Assembly: GCA_020634315.1 (NCBI GenBank)
Contig: JACKBV010000008.1
Location: 62,001 to 126,000, forward strand
Source of the DNA: Ardenticatenaceae bacterium
GTDB lineage: Bacteria; Chloroflexota; Anaerolineae; Promineifilales; Promineifilaceae
Direction: 5' to 3'
DNA length: 64,000 nt
The notes under the pieces are model-generated. The model ran no database searches, was not told the origin of the DNA, and was given only the letters and a program-made list of their open reading frames with translations. The translations under genes were made by a program, and so were the position numbers. Shown piece by piece: positions 8,185 to 15,332 of this stretch. Each line of letters begins with the position of its first letter. Position 1 is the stretch's first letter.

Positions 8185-9612
8185 TCAGTGGTCAAGATGA
8201 GATGGGGAACGACGCACCACCACCACCCGAAAACCGCTGTAGTGGGCACGGTTGTAAGGAACATTGCTGTAACGGGAGGCCGCGCGCGCGGAGTCAGCAA
8301 AGTGGTAGAACGAGCCGCCCCGCAGGACGCGCCACTCTTTGCCCACTTGAGATGGCGAGTCGGTCCATTCCCACACATTGCCGACCATATCGACGCAGCC
8401 ATACGGGCTGTTCCCCTGCGGCGAGAATTGTCCAACCGGCGTTGTTGTTTTGATACCAGTTTCCTTTGTATTACAGTAATTGTCCTGCCACTTGTCACCC
8501 CAAGGGTAAAACCAGCCATCCGTCCCCCGTGCAGCTTTTTCCCACTGCTGCTCTGTCGGCAGTTCCATCCCGGCCCAGGCTGCATATGCTTTGGCGTCAT
8601 GCCAACTTACCAGTACCACCGGATGGTCTGCTTTCCCCTCTGAGTAGGTACGGCGCTGTTTGTCCCAATTGTAAGCGGGCACATTGTAGGATGGGTTAGC
8701 ATCCAGGAAGCGCTTATAGGCAGCATTCGTCACCGGTGTTTTCGCAATCCAAAACTCATCCAGATACACGGTTTCCTTCTCATCACCATACAAAAATTCT
8801 CCCGCCGGTATGCGCAGCATCACCAATCCAGTTTTGGGGTGTATCCACTGGTTCACGTCTGGCAGCGGGTTGCCACCTGTCTGAGGCGAGTCCGGTTCCG
8901 TGAAATCGGGAGCCGCCAGTTCCAGTGCTTCTAGCAGTTTGCTCAAGCCTTGTTCATAACCACCACGCAGGGGAATATGCTGGTACACCCGCCACAATGT
9001 GGGCACTTGACACGCTTGCAGCAACAGCGGATATAGGGTCATCTCATCTTCATGATTCAGTTCAATGGCAATATTCGTCTCCGTCTGCACCCACTTGGAC
9101 ACAACGGCATGGGGCGAGAGCAGCAGCACAAACTGCCCACTCTCCTCCAACCCACGATTGATCGCCTCAGCCCACTTCTCGCCAGGGCGAATGCTGTCGG
9201 GAGTCATCCACACAGGGTAGCCGCTTGCTTCCAGATCATCCGCCAAACGGCGGGCCTCGGCAGCGTCCTGATGGGCATGGCTGAGAAAAACCTGGCGCGG
9301 ATTGCGCTGAACAGGCTGTGGGAAGGCAGGCACAGACACGGGAACGGGATTTCTCACCACGCCATATTCCGCCGGGTCAAACAACGTGGGGCGCTCGCGC
9401 TGCAAGGCAGCAACTAAATCTGGCAGCCGCCCATGGTGAAGGCAATGATCAAGCAGCAGTGTTACCCTTTGCTGCTTAGACATTGCTGGGGCGATGTCCT
9501 CATAGACAGAGCGAAAATAATCGGCCATCAACCCGTTGAGGTCATCAACACTGAAATGGTTCTGGATAAATTGGCGCAGTTTGGCAGTATCGAAATTGGT
9601 CATTGCACTCAT
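8185..9612 (-). CDS. EAD-like + TIR + FGE/SUMF1-fold protein, possible DGR variable protein
   Basis: About 475 residues; the start is uncertain between ATGs at 9612 and 9603. Residues 1-90 (FIQNHFSVDDLNGLMADYF, then LVAALQRERPTLF) resemble the helical effector-associated domains of conflict systems. A TIR domain follows: RQVFLSHAHQDAAEARRLAD, WMTPDSIRPGEKWAEAI, FVLLLSPHAVVSKWV. The C-terminal 230 residues are an FGE-sulfatase fold: RIPAGEFLYGDE, IAKTPVTNAAYKRFL, ELPTEQQWEKAARG, NVWEWTDS. The two cysteines of true formylglycine-generating enzyme are absent, so it is a binding fold. After RGGS the residues are rich in Y, H, S, F and N at positions that are asparagines in DGR-diversified relatives. 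Likely a TIR effector gated by ligand recognition. No immunity gene or reverse transcriptase is adjacent. Confidence 0.85.
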   Translation of the reverse strand: MSAMTNFDTAKLRQFIQNHFSVDDLNGLMADYFRSVYEDIAPAMSKQQRVTLLLDHCLHHGRLPDLVAALQRERPTLFDPAEYGVVRNPVPVSVPAFPQPVQRNPRQVFLSHAHQDAAEARRLADDLEASGYPVWMTPDSIRPGEKWAEAINRGLEESGQFVLLLSPHAVVSKWVQTETNIAIELNHEDEMTLYPLLLQACQVPTLWRVYQHIPLRGGYEQGLSKLLEALELAAPDFTEPDSPQTGGNPLPDVNQWIHPKTGLVMLRIPAGEFLYGDEKETVYLDEFWIAKTPVTNAAYKRFLDANPSYNVPAYNWDKQRRTYSEGKADHPVVLVSWHDAKAYAAWAGMELPTEQQWEKAARGTDGWFYPWGDKWQDNYCNTKETGIKTTTPVGQFSPQGNSPYGCVDMVGNVWEWTDSPSQVGKEWRVLRGGSFYHFADSARAASRYSNVPYNRAHYSGFRVVVVRRSPSHLDH

Positions 9613-9780
9613 TTCCGCAGCACATAGCCTGTAACCCATTATCCGTAGATCCTCCTGAAAACAGTGCCTACGGATTACCGTTTACAGATTACCGCTTACG
9701 GCCCCACTTATTTTACCGCATCGTCCAACATGAACAAGCGGTAGCGCAAGCAGGCAAAGCGCGTTACAGTTCGGCCCATC

Positions 9781-10716
9781 ATGCGCAACCTCCCTGACAC
9801 GTTTGTCCAATTCATGATTGAGATTTATGGCACGCGTGGCGCGGCATGGGTGGCGGAGCTGCCGCAGCTTGTGGCCGCCTGTGCCGCACGCTGGCATTTA
9901 CACGTCCATGATCCCTTCCCCGTTCTCTCTTACAATTTCGCGGCACCGGCAACTGATGAAAACGGCCGTTTCCTCGTCCTCAAAATTGGCATCCCCAACA
10001 AAGAGCTGCTCACCGAAATAGCCGCCCTGCGCTGCTATGACGGGCAGGGCATTTGCCAGCTCTACGCCGCCGACCCGCAGTGGGGCGCACTGCTCATTGA
10101 ACGGCTGCGCCCAGGCACAATGCTGCTCGCCGAGCAAGATGATGCAGCGGCAACGGCCGTTGCCGCCCAGGTCATGCAGCAAGTATGGCGTCCCCTCTCC
10201 GCGGAGCAAGCCGCGCCATTCCCCACCGTGCATGCGTGGGCAAACGGCTTGTCGAAATTACGCGCCACCTTTGCCGGTGGCGTTGGCCCTTTCCCGCCAA
10301 AGTTAGTGGAAACGGCCGAATCCCTCTTCCGCGACCTGCTCGCCAGCATGGACGAGCCACTCTTACTGCATGGCGACCTGCACCATTACAACATCCTCCA
10401 GGCCGCACAGACAGCACGCCCCGTGCCGCAGCCCTGGCTGGCAATTGATCCCAAAGGGGTGATTGGCGAACCGGCTTACGAAGTAGGCGCATTCATGCGC
10501 AATCCGCTCGACCTGGCACAATGGCCCGACCTGCGGCGCGTGCTGGCACGCCGCGCCGCCATTTTCGCCGAACAGCTTGGGCTGGAGCGCCAGCGCATCA
10601 TTGGGTGGAGCCTGGCACAGGCTGTCCTTTCCGCCTGGTGGAGCTATGAAGACAGCAAGCAGATGGCGCACAACACGTTGACCATTGCGCAGGCGCTGGC
10701 CGAGTTATTGCCATAA
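9781..10716 (+). CDS. APH(6)/hydroxyurea phosphotransferase-family kinase
   Basis: 311 residues, typical for the aminoglycoside/hydroxyurea phosphotransferase family. The Brenner-type motif LLHGDLHHYNIL holds the catalytic Asp, and the following AIDPKGVIGEPAYEVG matches the metal-binding region of APH(6) enzymes. VLKIG near residue 66 provides the ATP-binding lysine. APH(6) enzymes phosphorylate streptomycin, but environmental homologues are common and the natural substrate is often unknown, so resistance is not claimed. The region 9613-9780 before it carries short direct repeats of GATTACCG-type units and no gene. The gene ends in a strong terminator that overlaps its stop region. Confidence 0.88.
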   Translation: MRNLPDTFVQFMIEIYGTRGAAWVAELPQLVAACAARWHLHVHDPFPVLSYNFAAPATDENGRFLVLKIGIPNKELLTEIAALRCYDGQGICQLYAADPQWGALLIERLRPGTMLLAEQDDAAATAVAAQVMQQVWRPLSAEQAAPFPTVHAWANGLSKLRATFAGGVGPFPPKLVETAESLFRDLLASMDEPLLLHGDLHHYNILQAAQTARPVPQPWLAIDPKGVIGEPAYEVGAFMRNPLDLAQWPDLRRVLARRAAIFAEQLGLERQRIIGWSLAQAVLSAWWSYEDSKQMAHNTLTIAQALAELLP

Positions 10717-10718
10717 AA

Positions 10719-10750
10719 AAAAGCCGAGTTTTCTAAAAAACTCGGCTTTT
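10719..10750. terminator. Bidirectional intrinsic terminator
   Basis: A 14-bp perfect stem, AAAAGCCGAGTTTT/AAAACTCGGCTTTT, with a 4-base loop and A/T runs on both sides. It begins 2 bases after the stop at 10716 and lies 17 bases from the end of the convergent gene at 10768, so it serves both. Confidence 0.92.
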
Positions 10751-10767
10751 CGTGTTACCAACTTGCC

Positions 10768-11469
10768 TTAGGCCACGTCGTATAATTTTTCTTTCGTCGG
10801 CTTCTCCAGGGGGAGGGCAATCCTGCCACGAGCCAGCAAGAACACGCCGCCCAAAATCAAGGCCAGTGCGCCAACAATGCTCACCCAACCGGACAAGATG
10901 AAGCTCATCAGGCTGAAAGCGGCCAGAGAGATGGTCAGCAAGGTCAATCCGGCGGTGACTAAGCCGCGCCGATGTCCGCTGCTGGCAGCTAACAGCGCCA
11001 ACCCTACGGCCAGCGGCTCCAGTGTCCACAAGATCGCCCAGGATTGCCACAGACCGGTGAGCGCACAGAATTGGAACAGCAAGCCGTTGACGCCGATGAT
11101 GATTGCCGGAATCATGAACCAGATGATGCGCATGAAAACGGCCGTTAACAAGAACCCAACCGCCAAAGCAATTACCACCAACGGCCAGAAATGCGCCCAC
11201 ACGCCGCCCCAACCAAAGAGGCTGCCCCATAACAGCAGCGAACCGACGGCTAACACGGGCATGCCGGGGATGAACAAGGGCTTAAACCCACGCGGCAAGA
11301 TAACGGCCGTTCCCACCAATCCCAGGCCAACAGCCCCCACCAGCATCGGCCACAGCCGCCACAACCCAAACTCCCAGCCCAACATCGGCAAAATAGTTGT
11401 GTGCAGCAAAGCGAGGCCGCCCAAAGCCATCAACAAAATCCCACTTAAATTTGTTGCTCGTTTTTCCAT
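10768..11469 (-). CDS. Multi-pass membrane protein, function unknown
   Basis: 233 residues with about eight hydrophobic helices of 18-20 residues. The start at 11469 has an AGGAGA Shine-Dalgarno. It contains WPMLVGAVGLGLVGTAVIL, IPGMPVLAVGSLLLWG and LTGLWQSWAILWTLEPLAVG. The last motif is clearly related to ITGNWQQWAFLWPLEVFIVL in the membrane tail of the Ser/Thr kinase upstream (11653-13257). The two proteins thus share a membrane module, perhaps a common sensor or partner domain. The C-terminal tail KPTKEKLYDVA is cytosolic and charged. No enzymatic motif is visible. Confidence 0.8.
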   Translation of the reverse strand: MEKRATNLSGILLMALGGLALLHTTILPMLGWEFGLWRLWPMLVGAVGLGLVGTAVILPRGFKPLFIPGMPVLAVGSLLLWGSLFGWGGVWAHFWPLVVIALAVGFLLTAVFMRIIWFMIPAIIIGVNGLLFQFCALTGLWQSWAILWTLEPLAVGLALLAASSGHRRGLVTAGLTLLTISLAAFSLMSFILSGWVSIVGALALILGGVFLLARGRIALPLEKPTKEKLYDVA

Positions 11470-11652
11470 GATAGTTCTCTCCTGAACTTCGCAGAGGGCT
11501 GCCGGTGTGCCGACAACACCCCCAGGAAGTTACGTTTCATTCATTGCGTAATTGCTAAGAGGATACGATACGGCCGTTTCCCTTGCCTATCCACCAGCTA
11601 ACAACAACCTATCAAACCCCATCCGGCAACAAACATTTCCCCGCCCGATTAC

Positions 11653-13257
11653 TCAGCGCGTCAACGCAAACAGACACAACAAACACAAACCAACCAGCAC
11701 CGCCCGGCCCATCATGCGCCCCAGCGTCACACTCAAGTCACGCGCCCGCACCCGATCCACAGCCGTATTCACCGTAAACAACACCGCCCCCAACACAATA
11801 AACACTTCCAGCGGCCACAAAAACGCCCACTGCTGCCAATTCCCCGTAATCGTGTAATAGCTCATCAAAAAAGCATTGCCAACAAACGAACCCGCCGGAA
11901 TAAACAGCCAGATCGTCTTAGTCGAAGCCATCAGGTACAACAGCGCCCCCGCCACCAGGAAAAGCCCCGCCGGCCAACTCGTGCCAAAAAAGCGACCCGC
12001 CCCATTCACGCCGGACAGCATCACCAGCAGCAAACTCCCAATAACAACCAGGCCAATACTGTTAATGATGGCCCGCCCCGTGCCCACATCATAAATATCC
12101 AGGTCAACAAGGCGTAAAAACCGAGCCAGACGCTGCACATCCGGCCGCGCCAATTTTTGCTGTATCAGCGTCGTCAACAACGACGGCTGCCAAATAGATG
12201 GCTCCGCCGCCGCACTCGGCGCTGGCTCTTGCTCCTTAAACGCCAGCAGCCGCGCATCCCAATCTGTGACCTGCGTCGCCGATGTGTCCTGCGCCGCAAA
12301 CTCCGCGTCGTGCAGCTTGGCGCGTGCCGTGCCCGAAAAGACCGCCACCGACTCCGCCGGAGACGCTTGCGTCGTAAAAGAGAGCGGCAAAGAGATACGC
12401 GCGGGCAAAGCGATGGCCGCTTCATCGGCCGCCGCCCGCAGTGCCGCCGCCATTTCCTCCGCGTTTTGGTAACGGTCTTCTGGCTGTTTTGCCAACGCCT
12501 TCAAGACCACTCGCTCAAATGGCACGGGAACGGCCGTATTCAATTGGCGCGGCAAAGGCAAAGGGTCATTAACATGCTTCATCAAAATCGCCAGCGGCGT
12601 ATCCGCCTCGTAAGGGGGCTGTCTCGTCAACATTTCGTAAAAGACAATGCCCAACGAATAGATGTCGCTGCGGGCATCGCTTATGCCGCGCAAACCCTGT
12701 TCCGGCGCCATATAATTTAACGTGCCGAGCAAAGCGCCAGTCACCGTGTGCCGGGTGCCGCCGACAATTTGGGCAATGCCAAAATCAGCAAGCACCGCCT
12801 GCCCCTGACGCGTCAGCAAAATATTGGCCGGTTTAATGTCCCGATGAATCATCCCGGCCTGATGTGCATAGGCCAAACCATCAAGCACATCAAGCAAAAT
12901 GCGCACCATCTCACCCCAGGGCATATGCTCGTCGCGCACACGATAATCATTGAGGCGCGTGTGCAATGTGTCGCCATCCAAAAGCTCCATCACCATGAAG
13001 GTAACATCCCCCTCGACATCAAAATCATGTACCTGGATGATGTTCGCGTGGCGCAAATTTGCCACGGACTGCGCTTCACGGCGAAACCGGGTCAGAAACA
13101 AATCATCTTCAACCAGGTCAGAGCGCAAGACTTTAATCGCCACAAAGCGGTCTAATTGCGGATGATAGCCACGATAGACACGGGCCATGCCGCCGCTGCC
13201 CAATGGCTCTAAGACCTGATATTTACCTAATGTACTTCCTTCCAGAGATGCTGCCAT
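11653..13257 (-). CDS. Hanks-type Ser/Thr protein kinase with C-terminal membrane module
   Basis: 534 residues. Kinase domain at residues 12-270: glycine loop LGSGGMARVY, AIKVLR lysine, HRDIKPANILL catalytic loop, DFGIA metal loop, GTLNYMAPEQ and SDIYSLGIVFYEML. A long Ala/Pro-rich linker follows, then five or six transmembrane helices (about 390-534), unlike PknB kinases, which have one. There is no extracellular domain of size, so the membrane module itself is probably the sensing part. It shares the W-x-x-W-A-x-LWPLE motif with the membrane protein downstream. It is intact and lies just outside the frameshifted kinase operon. Region 13258-13355 in front holds the presumed promoter. Confidence 0.92.
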   Translation of the reverse strand: MAASLEGSTLGKYQVLEPLGSGGMARVYRGYHPQLDRFVAIKVLRSDLVEDDLFLTRFRREAQSVANLRHANIIQVHDFDVEGDVTFMVMELLDGDTLHTRLNDYRVRDEHMPWGEMVRILLDVLDGLAYAHQAGMIHRDIKPANILLTRQGQAVLADFGIAQIVGGTRHTVTGALLGTLNYMAPEQGLRGISDARSDIYSLGIVFYEMLTRQPPYEADTPLAILMKHVNDPLPLPRQLNTAVPVPFERVVLKALAKQPEDRYQNAEEMAAALRAAADEAAIALPARISLPLSFTTQASPAESVAVFSGTARAKLHDAEFAAQDTSATQVTDWDARLLAFKEQEPAPSAAAEPSIWQPSLLTTLIQQKLARPDVQRLARFLRLVDLDIYDVGTGRAIINSIGLVVIGSLLLVMLSGVNGAGRFFGTSWPAGLFLVAGALLYLMASTKTIWLFIPAGSFVGNAFLMSYYTITGNWQQWAFLWPLEVFIVLGAVLFTVNTAVDRVRARDLSVTLGRMMGRAVLVGLCLLCLFALTR

Positions 13258-13355
13258 GATGATTATAAGACCTTATTACAGTGGATTGATTCGTCGTGCA
13301 TCGAGTATAGTGCGTTCCCGAAAAAGGCTCCACTAATCCAGCCTGCGCCCATTAA

Positions 13356-13636
13356 ATGCCCTCTCGGCGGCCGCCGAACCCTTACTTTTTTCACAAACCA
13401 TGCCCTCGGTGCCGCCGAACCCTTACTTTTTCGCAAACCATGCCCTCGGCGGCCGCCGAACCCTTACTTTTTTCGCAAACCATGCCCTTGGCGACCGCCG
13501 AACCCTTACTTTCCAAACTATGCCCTTGGCGAACGCCAAGCCCTTGCTTTTTCCACAAACCATGCCCTTGGCGGTCGCCAAACCCTTGCTTTTTCCACAA
13601 ACCATGCCCTTGGCGGTCGCCAAACCCTTGCTTTTT
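13356..13636. repeat. Array of about seven direct repeats, unit about 42-45 bp
   Basis: Units follow the consensus ATGCCCTYGGCGGNCGCC, then RAACCCTTRCTTTTTYCRCAAACC. Each contains a small palindrome (GGCGGCCGCC or TTGGCGGTCGCCAA) and differs from its neighbours by a few substitutions. Unit length varies (about 40-45 bp), so no reading frame stays in phase. There are no unique spacers, which excludes CRISPR. It lies between a kinase promoter and the end of a broken membrane gene. The two right-hand units are nearly identical, suggesting recent expansion. Confidence 0.85.
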
Positions 13637-13659
13637 GGTGGAAAATCCGTGGAGCATCG

Positions 13660-14423
13660 TTAGCGGGATGCTTCAGGATCGTGGCGCATGCTGATGCCGC
13701 CTAAGAGAAGGGCTGCGCCGCTGCCTAAGAGGGCAATGCCAACGATACCTTCCCAGGCGTTCCAGGTGATGCCGAAGAGTTCTTGAACGGCGGCCACCAA
13801 AGTCCACACGGCAATGACCAGGAGCCAGTTCATGAGGAAGGCGGCGCTGTGGCGGCGATAGAGATAGATGGCGTTGCGCAATGCGCCGAGCGCGGGAATG
13901 AGCATGAGGAATCCCCACCAATGGAAGTCGCCGACGATGGCGGTGAGGTTGATGAGGCCAATTTGGTCGAGTTGGAAGATGGCGCCCAGGATCAGCATAG
14001 CCGCACTGAACCAGCGCCCCATGCTTGCCAGGACTTGCAGGAAGGGCTGTCGGTTGTCGGTCGCCAGCTAATGCCAAGCAAACCAAGCCCTGGGGTGAGG
14101 ATCATGAGCGGCCACCAGATGGACCAATCCATGTCGAAGAGGAACATGATGGCGACGGTGAAGATGATGAAGCCGAGGGCGGCGTTGCTGCGGGCGATGA
14201 AGTGGGAACGGCCGTTTTCATACCGCCCCACCCCCCAGGCCACACCCCACAGAGCCAGCGCCGCTATCAAGATAAACACCGACCACCAATTCGCCCACGC
14301 CCCGCTCAACCTTATCCAGAGAAAGAGCAGCCCGCCCAAAACCAAGAGCGCACCGCCACCCGCACTACCAGACCACCGCCGCTGCGGCGGCGTCGAATGT
14401 GTATGAACCACTTTTTGCTGCAT
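13660..14423 (-). pseudogene. Multi-pass membrane protein, split by one frameshift
   Basis: Two reading frames, 14423-13992 and 14022-13660, read as one about 254-residue protein if one C is added to the CCC run near 14045. The first frame then continues from ISWRPTTDSP into FLQVLASMGRWFSAAMLIL. The rejoined protein has about eight helices, e.g. GALLVLGGLLFLWIRL, WWPLMILTPGLGLLG and WWGFLMLIPALGALRNAI. The second fragment has no Shine-Dalgarno, which supports a single original gene. The start is taken at 14423 (MQQKVVHTHS); earlier starts lie inside a repeat element. Function unknown. It could be a pseudogene or a base-calling error. Confidence 0.7.
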
Positions 14424-14436
14424 GACTTTGAAAATA

Positions 14437-14537
14437 GCCTCCCGGAGGTTCATCTCATGCGGCGAGCCTGCCACTACCAACCTCCGGGAGGTTGGTTTTC
14501 ATACATGGTGGTCAGCAGCCGCCAGTGAAGTCTCCTC
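14437..14537. repeat. Dispersed hairpin repeat, copy 1
   Basis: Core: GCCTCCCGGAGGTTCATCTC, a short middle, then ACCAACCTCCGGGAGGTTGG and GTTTTC, followed by a TGGTGGTCAGC tail and TCTCCTC. The arms are inverted copies of CCTCCCGGAGG. Two further copies occur at 28460-28557 and 28611-28707. It sits between the FHA regulator gene and the membrane gene and covers the possible early starts of the latter. No transposase is present; a MITE-like or REP-like element. Confidence 0.75.
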
Positions 14538-14671
14538 AAAAAAAACAAATCCGTTATGAGAAGGATAGCGAACGGACACCGTTTACCTATCCGCCAGCTA
14601 ACTCCCAGCTAACGGATACGACACAGTGCAGGCCATGACACACTTATTCGATTGGGTGAACCCATTCCTAC

Positions 14672-15289
14672 TTAGCCAAAGTCGAGGAGTTTATAACCGC
14701 GTCCACGCACGGTAATAAGAAGCTGCGGCGCATTGGGGTCTGGCTCCAGTTTGGCACGCAGTCGGCGCACCAGGTTTTCAATTTGATAATCGTACACAGC
14801 GCCATCGGCATATTCCGGCCAAACGGCCGTGCCAATGTCATCCTTCGTACACACTTCCCCCTTACGCTCATGCAAATACGCCAGCAAATCAAATTCCTTC
14901 GGGGCCAGCGCCACATCCTGCCGATCCATGCGCACAACCCCCGCCGCCACATCCACTTCCAACTGCGGCAGCACCGTATCCTGATACGTCACATCCGGGT
15001 CATGAAACGTAAACAGCACATCCCCAATCTTAATCACATCACCATCACGCAGCTGCATCGCTTCCAGGATACGGCCGTCATTCAAAAACGTCCCATTCGT
15101 ACTGCCCAAATCCTCCACAAACACACGCCATCCCTGGCGGCGAATACAAGCATGCTCCCGCGAAACACGCTTACTTGTAATGACCACATCACACTCCACC
15201 GCCCGCCCCACAATCGTCATCTCGCCGCTCAAATCATGGCTGCGTCCCGTTGGGTCTGTCAGCGTCGGAACCTGTTTTGCCTGAGTCAT
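14672..15289 (-). CDS. FHA domain + OmpR-type winged-helix transcription factor
   Basis: 205 residues from the ATG at 15289 (MTQAKQVPTLTDP), which has a GAGGG Shine-Dalgarno; the frame continues further upstream without good signals. Residues 20-100 are an FHA phosphothreonine-binding domain: IVGRAVECDVVI, the SKRVSREHACI signature, then DLGSTNGTFLN and LRDGDVIKIGD. Residues 115-205 are an OmpR/PhoB winged helix: LAPKEFDLLAYL, VWPEYA, IENLVRRLRAKLEPD, ITVRGRGYKL. FHA proteins fused to DNA-binding domains (for example EmbR) are controlled by Ser/Thr kinases. As the last gene of the kinase/phosphatase operon, it is the natural output: phosphorylated partner bound, transcription changed. Promoter targets are unknown. 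Confidence 0.92.
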   Translation of the reverse strand: MTQAKQVPTLTDPTGRSHDLSGEMTIVGRAVECDVVITSKRVSREHACIRRQGWRVFVEDLGSTNGTFLNDGRILEAMQLRDGDVIKIGDVLFTFHDPDVTYQDTVLPQLEVDVAAGVVRMDRQDVALAPKEFDLLAYLHERKGEVCTKDDIGTAVWPEYADGAVYDYQIENLVRRLRAKLEPDPNAPQLLITVRGRGYKLLDFG

Positions 15290-15332
15290 CGTCCCTCTCA
15301 TTCCTTCTTGGACACTCCCCATGCCGTCACCC

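Noticed and set aside
13356..13636. CRISPR array
   Set aside because: Repeats are contiguous with no unique spacers, and unit length varies.
13391..13657. 88-codon minus-strand frame inside the tandem array
   Set aside because: The product merely repeats the array in shifting frame and has no ribosome site.
13660..14022. Separate 120-residue membrane protein starting MGRWFSAAML
   Set aside because: No ribosome site, and the upstream frame joins smoothly to it after a one-base repair, so a single broken gene is more likely.
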